Assembly: GCA_001683735.1 (NCBI GenBank)
Contig: LUGG01000025.1
Coordinates: 775,722-839,721 of the forward strand
Source: Grifola frondosa
Lineage: Eukaryota; Basidiomycota; Agaricomycetes; Polyporales; Grifolaceae
Length of the DNA: 64,000 nt
Direction: 5' to 3'
Positions 12,301 through 23,555 of this stretch are shown here, piece by piece (position 1 is the first letter of the stretch; every line of letters begins with the position of its first letter). Made by a program: the position numbers and the translations under genes. The notes beneath the pieces are model-generated. The model was not told the origin of the DNA, did no database searches, and saw only the letters and a list, made by a program, of their open reading frames with translations.

Positions 12301-12426
12301 TTTCCGAACAGCGCGTGCGATGCGTGTTACATCCCGGCGCCACGAAGAACGGTTTAGACACAAGAGCACGGTCTCTCCATCTCTGCCAAAGTATTCAGTC
12401 GCGCATCTTTCGCACTACCTCATATC

Positions 12427-14080
12427 ATGTCCTCCGCCGTAGTGCCGCAGAAGTCCAGGAAAAGTGAGTGACTTTACCGCAATCTTCCTCATCTAATATT
12501 CCTACATACAGCTTCATCAATATGTTTGGTTGTATCGGCAACCGGTCAGTGGTTCACGTACGATATCCGTCAATTTTCATTCAATTTTTGCAGTCTTCTA
12601 GTGTATGAGTACTTCATCACGTTTGATCGTGAATACCGACTTGTGATGGAAGCGTCGATTTTCGGCGGCCACCTTACTTTTCTTGCTCGCAAGATATCCT
12701 TTACTTCTATCCTACATTCTTACCATTCTGACGACATATTTAACAAGAGTACAGTTCTCGTCATAATACTGCAGACCATCTTTGCCCACCAATAATTCCC
12801 AGAGCTGTTCTGCATTGTATTGGTTGATCACTACTTTGGCTCTGCTCTTCATTTTTGGTGCGCTAGGTGAATATCCGTACGATATTCTGACATCTGACTG
12901 ATTATTGATATTCCGTGAAGCATTCTCAACTCTCCGAGCGTACGCCTTATCTGGTCGTCAATGGCAAATAGCTGCATTGCTATTTATCTTCTCATTGGGG
13001 ATTTTCGGCATATCGGTGGTGAGCTTTCTTCTCGATGTTGAGCTTGGTGTGTAATTTAAGTGTGAGACACACTTCCAGCTCTTAAATGTGCCGCCAGCAG
13101 TAGTTGAAGCTCCACCTCCCTTTAATTGTGATTCAAGTTATTTGATCTCATCGAAGCTATCCAAAATGTCAGTGAATTTCATCGATGTCACTGATGCTTG
13201 TTGTCAATCCGTGTGTCATGTAGATGTATGTAGTGCTGTTGACATCATCGCTCGAGGGTCTGCTCACGCAATACTTCCAGTGGCATATGTAGAGCGTGCG
13301 ACAATAATCGCTGGGGAAATGGTTGTTCTTGCAGTGACCATACACCAGACGTACTGGCAAAGACGAGCCGCCGCGGAGGCCAATCTCCGCACTCCATTGC
13401 ACACGGTGATCTTGAGGGACGGTCAGTTTCCCAGTTCTCCCTCAGTGTGTGCACCGACTAATCATGCTCCATCAGGTACGATATACTTCTTGTACGTTGT
13501 CATTAGTTAACACGGACGGGCGTCATTTGACAATGGTTCATTTGATAGTGTATTGTTGATGATGAATATTGCATATATTTTATTTGTATATCTGGGAGTA
13601 GGGAAACTTGTCTCTAATCCTGATGGACCCCAGCTCACGAGGATCATGTACTGTCATCAGGAATTCACCTCGTACATCGTCCAGTTCATCGATCCGTCAG
13701 TAACTTCAATTAACCTTCTTCGTTTTGAATTCTAATGATATTCGTTGCCGCACAGAATAACAACAATTATCATCTCACGATTCATCCTCAATCTCCGCGA
13801 GGCCGATGCATCCCAGTGCGGCACCGAAGATGCAAGTCGCCCATCCTTTGTGGGCTCCATCCAGTTTGCGGCTTTCGTCGAACCCCTCGGTGCCCCTCTC
13901 GACCACGAACTCTCATTCTCTGCCATCGATCCGGATTCCTTGGACGAGCAGGGAGCTGATGGAGAGAATGAGGACGGGAATGAGGACGTGCCGGGCGATG
14001 ATGAGGAAATGGTGTCAGGTCAGGCAAGCATTCATGGGCCGACTGAAGCGGAAGCCGGTCCATCCAGAGTCAGGGAGTAG
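12427..14080 (+). pseudogene. DUF6533 membrane protein, copy 1, frameshifted
   Basis: Same exon layout as the other five copies: MSSAV start exon, a short exon, then VYEYFITFDREYRLV (the DUF6533 signature with the first membrane segments), LRAYALSGRQWQIAA near 12,950, a segment with TYWQRRAAAEANLRTPLHTV near 13,345-13,405, and the last exon with ISRFILNLREADASQ near 13,770 and an acidic tail ending PSRVRE. Lesions relative to the others: one base missing in exon 1 (GTAGTG for GTAAGTG), one missing at the start of exon 3, and one inserted at 12,644 (TTGTGATGG for TCGTATGG), which breaks VWKRRF. It is the inverted partner of copy 4. Function of DUF6533 proteins is unknown; multi-pass membrane proteins. 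Confidence -1.
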
Positions 14081-14439
14081 GACTGCGATACGTTTTCGGT
14101 GTGTGCTCTCTGGTGGTTGTCTCGTATGTGCTAATGCTAACGACGGAATAGAAAGGTGTAATGCATGCAGGAATGGCAGTCCGTGTGCCGTCTCGCAGTC
14201 GTTTTCTTGGACATCTTGGTCTTGTAATTCGTAGAGATCCGCCATAGCTGTCGCGCTAAAGCGCCATCGCCGTGAGTCTCTGTTTATTTCCTGTATTTGC
14301 AAAGGAAGGTGTTGCTGAATATATTCATGCAATGCACTAGGGCGAACATATGATATCATCCGACTGAATATTGGCCGTGTTAGGCAGAAAGCGGAGCAGA
14401 ATCACAGACACGTAGTAGCACCTTTTCGCGCTCAGTGCT
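14081..14439. other. DUF6533 3' flank, no gene seen
   Basis: A repeated downstream spacer with CAGTGACGAGAGAGCACAC-like and TTTGCAAATACAGGAAATAAA-like words. It is shared with the 3' sides of the DUF6533 copies at 24.5, 33.8 and 58.9 kb. Confidence -1.
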
Positions 14440-14860
14440 GTGTTGGACTTCGTTCATTTCTCTGTGCTACAGGATCGCACGCATATATACATCATCGTCA
14501 ATAGTACATCGGTTTCGGGCCGAAATCGCTTTTGTGCATGGAGCTACCAAAACCCAATCATGGCTTCAACATTTTCCATCGTGCGGACTCGCGCGTATAT
14601 TTGCGAGAGTAATCCAAAGGCTCGCCATCACCGGATATTGAAAAGAGAAGTTTCCGATGTCACGACATGCGCAGCTTCCTCCTACTTAACACAGTCGAAA
14701 TTCATTGCCTCGGCATACCTGAATGGATGTCGTAAAGGCACTGAATTTATGGAAGGATATTCAGAAGACACTTACGTGCGCTTCTACCGCACGAGCTCCG
14801 ACTCTAGCTCTTCGTGCCTCAGTCGCGCCATTACCAGCTCGTTCTATGCAACATAGTCGC
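14440..14860 (+). other. Module K fragment, unrecognised open frame
   Basis: An open frame of about 138 codons. Its end (EDTYVRFYRTSSDSSSSC then LSRAI) matches at DNA level a minus-strand frame at 53.90-54.20 kb (VRFYCASFDLSCSCLNRAVA). Preservation of the pattern in two places suggests a once-coding segment. No family recognised. Confidence -1.
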
Positions 14861-14970
14861 TTTGATCACACATCGAAGAACATTGAATGCTTAAGAACCC
14901 ACCAGTACTTTACAGTGTTCCATATTCAATTGTGCCATGTTGAACTCCGGGATTTCATGCGGAGCGATGA

Positions 14971-16800
14971 CTAAGTATACATGCGGAAAATCACCAGAAT
15001 GGGCAGCAACGTACATCTGTCATATTCCGCAGCGCATCCACCTCTGCCCGATGTGCGTCCTATGCGCGTACAATTTCGTCTGTACTCATGGGGGTAGGTG
15101 TCAAGCATAAACGGCGTGATCTTGAGGGATACCGCATCCGGGACGAACTCGACCACTTTGTACGCCTGCTTCGGTTCACCTTCAGACGTATGCTCTGGAG
15201 CCTCAAGCTATGACGATGGGCAAGTGTCATTCAGTAGCATATCCTTATGCTGAAGTTGTGTCAAGGTAGACTGACCTGGTGCACCTCGGACATGCGGGTG
15301 TTCAGGAACACGAGCAGCTCGTCGAACTTGAGCGCGAGCAGGGAGTCCTCGTTCTTGATCAGCAACGCAAGGCTGAACGCGAACATCGCCTCTATCCCGT
15401 TCACGAGACAGTTGTCGAATATCCGGCACACTATGTCAATAGGGAAGCGGTAGCAATCACTGCGAGCAGTACATGCTCGACGGGATGCCCTGCTGCAGGA
15501 AGCATACGCGCAGAACAGAAAGGATTTCCCAGGTCAGGCGTTCGAACTAGTGGGCTAGGTCAGAAGCCAGGGGTCCAAAGAGAAGATAATTATAATAACC
15601 TGGAACTAGATAAATGTCAGCACTAAAATAAGAACGCCTAAAGTCTGAGACCTACGAGTCGCAACTAAAGCTTGGGCATCTCAGGTAGGAAATGGCCTCT
15701 AAGGTTGTACGAACGGATAAGCCGCACGAAGAGACAGAAGGCTTCCTCGTCGGGCATCTACATGTCGGTCTGTGTGAAGCTATCACGGTCCAGATGGGGC
15801 TCACGTTGAGCAGTAATATCGCCACCATGAAGGGCAAGCCCTGGTAGTAGCCGACTTGTGGATCATATCCGCGTAACTCGGTAGTAGGGATTCAAAAATC
15901 AAACTTTACGTACAGGGAATATGCCTTGGGTACGTTGGGGAGGTTCTCTTGGCCGATATTGTGGCCGTCCGTGAAGAATGCGTGATGTGGTAAGGTCTTG
16001 TACCCAATGATCAGAGTCAAAGCTCACGCATAATATCAGAAGCTCACCGAACTCTCAAGGTCTCTCGAAATCGCTTGTTCATGTGAGCGTACCTCCTTCA
16101 GAAGCCGTATATACGCGTTCTAGACCTCCGGATCCTTGGAAGCAGACCTAACGCGTATTGTAGGGCATGGGACAGGTCAAAACAGAACACTGCCCAGGCG
16201 TACCTGCATCAGCTGCCAGATCATGCCCCGCAGTGTCTTCTGGATGCCTCTCTCGATCGCCTTTGCCAACTCAGGTCTGGTAACTTACGCGCGACAATCG
16301 GTCACTAGAAGATACACAACTTCACGTTAGCACAAACATAGCGATGGCATGGAGGAACGCACCCCAATCGACAGCCTCCTCTCGCCGTGTTTCCGACCGA
16401 GTTCCTCGTGCAGCTTCACGATCACACTGCTCCTCCGACAGCCACCCTCATCTCCATCTGTGGTATTTTCGAGGTTAAGCCGCGAGAGCAGGAATAGGAC
16501 GTCGCTAGCGGACAGGATTGTTGACGTCGACGCCGACTTCTCGTACAGCCGGGTCTCGTCGACGAGCGTCACGTCGTCACCCGAAAGAAATATCGGTAGC
16601 ACCTACCCCAAACTCCTCGACACCTTCCCGGTCGTGCTATATTCATCAGAGTGCCTTCTGGAAGGCAACGTTGGCAGTTCACTACTGGAGTCCGGAACGT
16701 TATCCTCATATGTGATGTGGGCTGAGACGGAGAAGAGTGTTGCGGTCTGCGATTGCGTACTCGGAGGGAGTGAGGGAGTCGTATACAGGCTTCGTTAGAG
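14971..16800 (-). pseudogene. TBC-domain Rab-GAP, copy 2, decayed
   Basis: Minus-strand blocks: SASDVLFLLSRLNLEN (16,602-16,330 frame, the pre-TBC region seen in Gyp5-like proteins, followed by KLHEELGRKHGE), IGQENLPNVPKAYSLY near 15,960, YYQGLPFMVAILLLN near 15,850, DEEAFCLLVR near 15,760, FDELLVFLNTRM near 15,330 and DEFVPDAVSLKITPFMLDTY at 15,156-15,097. It is the only copy where the pre-TBC exon is readable over 80 codons. Frame breaks occur between blocks (for example RTTLEAISYLRC replacing the expected RGHFLPQM). It ends where module K begins, and module H is absent. Confidence -1.
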
Positions 16801-16900
16801 CGAATCTATGAATGCAAGTGGGAATATAAGGGAAGCTTGGGACAAACTGGAGCTGGAGGCAATCACATTCAGACACATGGCACAAAACACGAGAACAGAC

Positions 16901-16920
16901 GCGTCACGGTAACGTGACGA
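16901..16920 (-). promoter_or_regulatory. Near-palindrome P2 upstream of TBC copy 2
   Basis: GCGTCACGGTAACGTGACGA, one mismatch in the outer arm relative to P1. On the minus strand a TTATATT box lies about 75 bp downstream. A GATCGACATTCGATC block flanks it as in P1. Confidence -1.
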
Positions 16921-17599
16921 AGTGATCGACATTCGATCTCGATCGAGGAGAACTTTTCATTCCGCGAACGTTGAGCTGAGCGCTTGAGCTGCGTCTCACC
17001 TTGAACTGACGCGTACCACTTGGATTGCAGTTGGCTTGCATACACGCTTCGATCCTGTTCTTCGCGCCTTGTCCATTTCCTTTCAGTTGGGATGGATATA
17101 CATCTGCCCGCCGTCATCGAGCTACAGCTCTAGCCAGTCCGCATCTATCTAATCACCTGCATGGAACTAACTCGCGCAACCTACAGAAGATATCGGCATC
17201 CTGTCCATCTCCGACCGTCTCATCGTATCTTCCTAACCAACGACGACCATGTGCCCCTGGGCAGCGACGACTCGGAAGACAATTCGTAACGGCAAACACT
17301 GCTCATCCAGATGCTTCCCATCATTGTGCGTGCTCCGTTGCTTTCATCGTCGTCACCCGCATTTGCCTTTTGAGCCCATATATCCTGCATGCAGTCGTAA
17401 TGGGCCATAATACTGCACTTACATCTGTGCACCACCCATACCTCGTTCTCCCGCGTCCTACTGCGCTTCTGTATCGTCATCATCGTGGTGTATGTACCCA
17501 GCGTCCTCCTTCCCCTTCTTACATTGGATCTCATCGATATCGTCCTTCCAGCAGTTTCCAGTCACGACGCGGCATGCGGTTACTATTTACAGACGCGTA
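16921..17599. other. Promoter flank and DUF6535-upstream repeat
   Basis: Holds the segment that also precedes the DUF6535 copies at 29.8-30.1 and 52.5-52.7 kb (minus-strand patches VVHRCKCSIMAHYDC here and VYRCRCGMIADYDC on plus at 30.0 kb). A 271-codon plus frame spans 17,025-17,840, but the recognisable DUF6535 pieces near 17,700-17,900 lie in another frame, so I do not call it. Confidence -1.
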
Positions 17600-18910
17600 T
17601 TTTATTCGGGCCGTCGAGGATCTTGTTTCAGGTTGGAAGGAAGAGATCGACATGCTCCTTGCATTCATTAGTCCACGACTGGTCCAAACCCACATCTTGC
17701 ACATTGTTGGGTTTTCAGTAGGCCAGCCTGTTCTCCGCTGTTTTCACTGCACTCAATGTCGATACCTTGAGGTTGCTGTAGCTCGATTAGATCGATCTGA
17801 ACATCGCTATTCTCATGCATATATCGATTCAACTCAATAGTTTCATAATGAATGCCTCGTTCGCTCGTTAGTTGATTCCACCCATCCCAGTTCTTTCACT
17901 CTGCAGTTGATCTTCGTGGGTCCTCGATATGTTGTACGTACCAACATTTTCCGGTTCACTAGCCTCATCTGCAGCCTCACTTCCGACTCAACCGGCATCT
18001 TGGTGAAGCTGTGGCTGAACAAGTACAGCCATAGGGTCATCGGCCCTCGCGAGACTGCCTGCCTGCGGCAGTATCGCTACAACAGTCTGGTGAGATGGCA
18101 CGTGCTCGGAATCGTGACGCTTCTACCTCTCCTCCTGCAGGTCTCCCTTGCGTCGTCCCTTCTTGGACTCGTGGATTTACTCTGGAACATACACCATGCT
18201 GTCGCTATCGTGGCGACGGTCCTCATTGTGGTGTTGCTGCTGTTCTCGACCTTCACTATCCTACTTCCGTCTTTATCCCGCGACTGTTTCTACAAATCGC
18301 CGCAGGCGCTTGGCTTCTTCTTGCTCGTGCAACAGATCTACCACACAATTCATTCATACACGCTCTCTTGGCGCATGTTCTCGAGTGCTCCACATGCCTG
18401 ACTTATGTCTGGCAGATTTGCAGGGTCGCGACATCATACAATCTGCCATCCCACGACGGCGAAGAGGTCCACAATCAAATCCGCCAAATATCTTTGTTCT
18501 TCCGGGAGTACCTCGAGACAACCGAATCCAAAGACCGCGCCGCATAGTGGTTCGTGCGCGACATGAAAGCATCTGCAGATGAATCTTGCTCGTGGCCCAG
18601 ATCTTCCCCGGGCGACCTCGCTGTGGTGTTGCGGAAGAAGACGGAGGCGAGAGTTGCGGAGTCTACGGACGATCATTGGGAATTGTTGCGAGAAATTTAT
18701 GGGATCGACCGAAAGATGTTGCGAGATGCCCTCGAGGGTTTGGCGGCCATTCTGGGTTCTAGTGCTCAGCATGAGGCATCAGGTGCGTTAAATGTAGCTG
18801 TTTGGGTGTTCAAAATTTACTTGGCTCTATGCCGGCGGATTTTGAAGACGCAAGGTGAATATACAGGCCCAATATGGTTGCTCCTGAGTTCGATGGCACG
18901 AGGGGCGTAA
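17600..18910 (+). pseudogene. DUF6535 membrane protein, copy G1, with internal deletion
   Basis: In order: GWKEEIDMLLAF near 17,630; FSAVFTALNVDT (after an intron) near 17,735; an open frame 17,907-18,401 with LICSLTSDSTGILVKLWLNK, ETACLRQYRYNSLVRWHVLG, LLPLLLQVSLASSLLGLVDL and SRDCFYKSPQALGFFLL; then in another frame VHNQIRQISLFFREYLETTE and ELLREIYGIDRKML. DUF6535 proteins are basidiomycete membrane proteins of unknown function. Stops after TLRLL and at the AA/WFVRDM join show decay. Relative to copy G3 about 0.7 kb is missing where FFLLVQ (near 18,330) joins the frame containing TDLPHNSFIHALL. Upstream are P2 and TBC copy 2 on the other strand. Confidence -1.
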
Positions 18911-20192
18911 TACCGGGCCAATCTGGACGGAAGAATTGGGAGCGGATTCATGCGTGGATGGGAGGCCAGACGAAGGTGCTCTGCTGTCACAGGTCTCGGC
19001 CGGGGCTGCGTCGCTGTCAGCTCCTGGAACACCTTCCAGAAGGCTGCATTACTCTTGCAATAACGCAGCCGCTGCAGATGTGGTGCATGCACCTGCTCCT
19101 CACATTCAACCGGCAGCTCCCGCGCAGCCCCAGACGACGTAGACCCCAACAACTCGTGCGCGACAGGACCAGAGACCTCAGAGACTGGCAAGCGGCATAC
19201 GGTCGTGTACACCTTCAACAATGGTAAGGGGTCGCCGTGCCGGACCGGCCAGGAGGGCAGCGGAAGCGACATGCAGGCCGTACATAGGCCCCGCAAAGTA
19301 AGCCAGCTGCCTAGCTCCTTCTAATCGGGAGTTGTCGGACGCCGGAAGCAGCGGCACGGAGACGAATAAGAGCAACTAAGTCCTGGAGGAGATCACCGTC
19401 CGGGCACCGCCAGCGCTGCTTGGCATAGTGGGGCGCCCAATGACAAAGCAACCGGATCGCATGTTGAGACGCAGCGAAGAAAAAGTGAGCGGTACTGCAG
19501 ATCAGCCTCTCGGACTGACCAAAGGATGCCCAGCAGCACCGCGCGATGCAGACCCGATGGGCTGGGTGCCGGCAAAGCGCGATTGCGCGTACGCCCAGTA
19601 CACCCCCGCGTTGTCGCACAACACCGCCCCAGCTGGGTAGGACAAGACCCATGCACGTATGCACATTGATCAGCGCTGCTCCGTTCATACTGACCGCCTC
19701 GTACAGCGCGGGCACTGTCGGCGCTCGGTCCTTGAACGCCGCTTTGGCCTTCTTCAGCGTATCTCGCGATGCACGGTAATTATGACCGTGCTCTCTCCAT
19801 TGAAGAATATTGATCCGCACTTTGAAGACATCGGGGTGCAGTGATTCCAAGCCGTCCCACTTGTCCTTCTAGATCTCCGCGGTCAGGCACGTCGGCTTAT
19901 CGCAAAAGCGAACAGACGTTTTACCGACACATTCGAGACAACCCCCCCCCCCCCCCCCGTGGATCGTTTCGCGACCGTTCTCGCAGGTGACGGTTCTACG
20001 AACCACAGTAATTTTTTTTTTTTCACGAAAGTGCACAGGGGTGCTTCGCTGCTGATAGTCGTGTATTATATAGTACCAGCAAGCATCTGCTGTCATTAGC
20101 GACTGCTCGACCTTCGCGGCTTCACGTATGAGGTAATCAACATATTTACGCCTGTTGTCTCGCCGCTGCCTAAGGTAATACCAGGAGAACAT
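18911..20192 (-). pseudogene. Unrecognised protein remnant with Cys-rich segment and poly-Gly run
   Basis: On minus from 20,192 the frame reads MFSWYYLRQRRDNRRKYVDY, a run of six Gly codons, CLECVGKTSVRFCDKPTCL, one in-frame TAG near 19,872, then KDKWDGLESLHPDVFKVR, TLKKAKAAFKDRAPTVPALY, after which it drifts into low-information sequence by about 19,600. It resembles a basidiomycete family with a zinc-binding Cys cluster that I remember but cannot name, so treat it as unassigned. The Gly codons come from a 17-base C tract on the plus strand. Downstream to 18,911 only weak frames are visible. Confidence -1.
19942..20023. repeat. Homopolymer tracts C17 and T12
   Basis: Seventeen C at 19,942-19,958 and twelve T at 20,012-20,023 on the plus strand, 53 bp apart, both inside the minus-strand frame above. 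They code for Gly and Lys runs and are likely to vary in length through slippage or sequencing error. Confidence -1.
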
Positions 20193-20929
20193 CCGTCGGC
20201 GTACTTGCTTTCCCTCGAGATCCTCATGACTGGGATAAATTCCTAGCAGCCAGCCGTCGATGATACCAACAGACCGAACAATCAGTGCTGAAGTAAGGCG
20301 ACACAGGTACGAATTTTAGGAGAGTATACATCGGCAACTTCATTTGGTTTGTACAGTTCGTAAGCCCTCAGCTCGTATTCATCACGGTCTCGATGAACGA
20401 TAGTTTCACACGTTTGCACAACGCGTCGACGTGTGACTTTATAAACGTGTACGCATAATTGGCAGATCGATATACATTGCTTGATCTCACAACCCTAGCC
20501 CGGGAATTCCTACGACACCCCAACCTCGTTCAGCATTGAGTATCCTGGTAAACCTGTGTGGCGAAGCACTGCAAAGCGCGGAATAACAAAAACATCAGCA
20601 TAGGGTTCGCGAGCGATAACGATCACGACAAACATTGTAGTTATCGGCATTCTGCGCGGCTTGGGCCGGGTTCGACGAAGCCAAACTTTGGTCAAAAGCA
20701 CAGCCGTAACCGACTGGATGCAATTCAGTGTTATGCAGGACGTCGAACGTTCGCAGAGGTCGGCGACAGTTTGCCGACCTCGATGGTCGCCGACCTCAAA
20801 CGACCACGACCTTTCTCACGAGAGCGCGACCTTTCTACTTCCAGAATTGCCAGCATTTGGAACTGAAATTCGGCGGGGCACGTGCTTGCCGGTGCCGATT
20901 CCGGAAAGCGACGGGGAAGTATGAACGTC
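20193..20929. other. M35 gene 3' flank with inverted repeat arm
   Basis: No gene recognised. Bases about 20,715-20,790 form the left arm of an imperfect inverted repeat whose right arm (about 21,005-21,090) overlaps the last exon of the M35 gene. Shared words are CAGTGTT, CGAACGTTCGC-like and a GGCAAA.TGTCG word. GGTCG/CGACC words are dense here. Confidence -1.
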
Positions 20930-22489
20930 TCATGTCTCTGATTGGATCCTCCAAGGTCGTGCGAGCGTGAGAAAAGTCGTGTCGGCTACAGACCAACGAA
21001 CTGACGGCAAATTGTCGTAAAGGTCGTGGTCGCGACTTTTGCGAACATTCGAACGGCCGTAGAACACTGGATGCAATAGCCTCGTGAGCGGCACATGATT
21101 GTCGTAAAAATAAAATTCATACAGTCTACCGTCTGGGAGGTGGCATGCGTGAGCTCGTGCAAGGTGGTTCCACCACGAATGTTACGCGCGGCGACGGTCG
21201 TACCATAGCAAAGGCTGGAGGAGGCCACCTCGCTATAGAAAATGGAGCAGAAGCTGTTTCACAATCGTTTGTCAGGACTCGAGAATACGTGAGAATTTGA
21301 AGACCGCGCACTAGATATCGGTGGTGGCGACCAAGGTGTAGGCGATGACACCGCTGTTGTGTGTAGCTATTTCAGCAGGAACCACAGAAATAAGCAAAGA
21401 TTCGCGCACTTCGTACATGCGCCGTAGGGATCGTTACAATTGAGTGTGCGGCTGCTAGAGTTCTCGTTGGCGACGTTCTGACGCGAACAGCATGTAGATC
21501 AGCAGAGTGCTTGTTGTACAAATGGAGTGCACCATACATCGAAGACGTTGATTACCGTCGAAGTCTGAAGAGCAGATGCCAGTTAATGTTACATCCCACT
21601 CGTGATCGTTGGCACAGACCGATGTGGTGCCAAAGTATGATTGGAACAGCGAGTTCGCGCCATAAATAGAGATATACAAAGAGGCGAGCGATGCGAGAGA
21701 TTTGCCTTCATAATAACTATGAAGTGCAATTTACAACGGCGTTATCGATTGAAAGAGAGCTGAACACAGAGAGGCACACATACCTGGATGAGATGAAACT
21801 CTTCTGGCTATAGTCCGAGCAGCTTACTGTGGCTCGCTTATCGCGCACCTTGAGGCTGCGCTTCGCGACGTCACCCTTGATTTCAATCGTGAGTTTGGAA
21901 GCAAAGACTTTGTAAATGTTCGGCTTTGCATTGTCCTCGATGACTTGGAAGGTTGTGACGGGCTCGAACGTGTAGGTTCCAGTTCCAAGAGCCTCGAAGT
22001 TGTAAAGAGGTGCAACTATAACAACAGTATTATTTCATAATCTGGCCCAAACCATGGGCAGAAAGAGACTTACCCTCGTGCTCGACGACAACGGTCTCTC
22101 CGGCCGGGATGACGGTAAAGGCAGAGTCGTCAAGGGCGTCCATGTCTACTTGGATTCTGATGCCCGTGAAATCAGCGGTTACGCCATCCTTGCTCACAAT
22201 GAAAGAGTGAGTAGGCAGATCGCTATCGAGGACTGTGCCGTATTTCAAGATCTTGAGGGGGTCGGAGCCAGTGTTGGTCACTGCAGCGGTCACATTGATG
22301 TCTTGGATAGAGTTCACAATGGTCGGGGCTAAATATCAACATAAAGACGAGGCATTAGTCAAAAGACCATAACGATTGATGAAGACACTGACCTGTCAGC
22401 GAGACCTCGAGTGCGGGTACACGCTTCGCCGGAGTGGCGAAGGACAGAGCCGCAGTAATACCGAGGGTGATCAATGTCAAGGAGAGCAT
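20930..22489 (-). CDS. M35 deuterolysin-type metalloprotease, secreted
   Basis: Nine exons on minus: 22489-22393, 22328-22074, 22015-21784, 21716-21620, 21564-21538, 21477-21417, 21366-21312, 21253-21123, 21066-20930. All junctions are GT..AG and the sum is 1,092 nt, an open frame of 363 codons plus stop. The start gives a signal peptide (MLSLTLITLGITAALSFATP), then a propeptide (LEVSLTAPTIVNSIQDINV; YGTVLDSDLPTHSF) ending near KRSLKVRDKR, then the protease domain (SLASLASLYISIYGANSLF; NVANENSSSRTLNC; SGVIAYTL). The zinc site is GGTTLHELTHA. The third-ligand motif of aspzincins, normally GTxDxxYG, reads QTVDLFYG here. After YG the 42-residue tail does not resemble the family end I remember (with NADNYNCF). 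Likely an exported nutrient protease. Single copy in the window. Confidence -1.
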
Positions 22490-23079
22490 CGTAGCCGTTC
22501 ACAAGATGGTCGAACTGTTGGAATTGTTGAATCTAAGTCGTGGCCTTTTATACGTTTTGAGCATCCTGCCACGTAAAACAGCTCAATGAAAGCATGTAAA
22601 ATAGTCATTGAATATGGTATCTGTATTCATCAGGCCCCTGTTGTGGAGATACTTAAGTTGACAGAAAGTGCAAGAAGACTGATAAATGAGGATAATGCGG
22701 AACGTAATAAGGCACTATGATGTCCACTGAGACATACAAGAAGTCATGTGCAAGAGGAGAAGAGCTCACCGAGGTCAAACTAGGCCAATATCCCTTTTGC
22801 GTTGAACAGCCAAGGCCGTGTTCGGCTCTCCAGCGCAGCTGTCCTGCCAAAATTGACAGGGCGGGCACTCTGGAGAGTCGGTCTTGCTCCTTCGGTGAAG
22901 ATGTTTGTTGAATGGTGCGTGGTCTGTACGTAGGTGTATGATCAGTAGGGGTGGCATCACCATGTTCTGCACTCCATATTGCCTCGCCTTTGGGCTGCAG
23001 ACGACGAGATCCGCATGGACGCCACGGACGCCACCCTCATGAGTCGCGTCAGAGGTCCGCGATGCCATGAGGGACTGCA
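22490..23079. other. M35 upstream region and short E-like patch
   Basis: 22,490-22,560 is the M35 promoter side; a TATA-like TTTTATA-type word lies near 22,549 read on minus. 22,950-23,070 resembles the start of module E (words TTTGGGCTG, ACGA.ATCCGCATG), joined directly to a partial module F. Confidence -1.
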
Positions 23080-23555
23080 TCTTAAACTGGATATACTTTG
23101 TCCACAGAGTCGACGTTAATGGCTTAGTCTGGCATTGACGATGCCCATGACGAGGTGGTCCCGTTTCAAGGTTGAGTATGACTGAAAAAAAAACCCCCAT
23201 TTTTGAAGATCCTGACGAGGACAATATGTAAATGAGGGGAAGATGTGCCGAGGTCTCCACCACAGCCATACATCCTCAAAGTGGAAGGAAGAGCCCGACA
23301 CGCTCCTATACTCCACCGATGTGACCATGTCCCTCCCAACACGTGCATGCTTCCCTACCTCCTGCGCTCGCGTATCGCCACAGGTTATATACTGAGTGTC
23401 CGCATTTCCATTTTACATCGATGGGTGTATGCTGTGGTTAGTTGCTTACCAGTTCGACGTCAGCGATGCCCATGCATACATCTGCCCGACGTCACCGAGC
23501 TGGAGTTCCGGAGCCGCCTCCAACTCTGCTATCGTACGCCAGTACGCCTCTGTTT
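23080..23555 (+). repeat. Module F, partial copy
   Basis: Begins with CATCTTAAACTGGATATAC and keeps the signatures AATATGTAAATGAGGG and AAGTGGAAGGAAGAG. It stops about 470 bp in, where a DUF6535 tail fragment starts. Poly-A (9 A) at 23,186. Confidence -1.

Noticed and set aside
17025..17840. A 271-codon plus-strand open frame, one of the longest in the window
   Set aside because: The recognisable DUF6535 segments in the same interval (FSAVFTALNVDT and following) lie in another frame, and the long frame has no conserved counterpart at the other copies.
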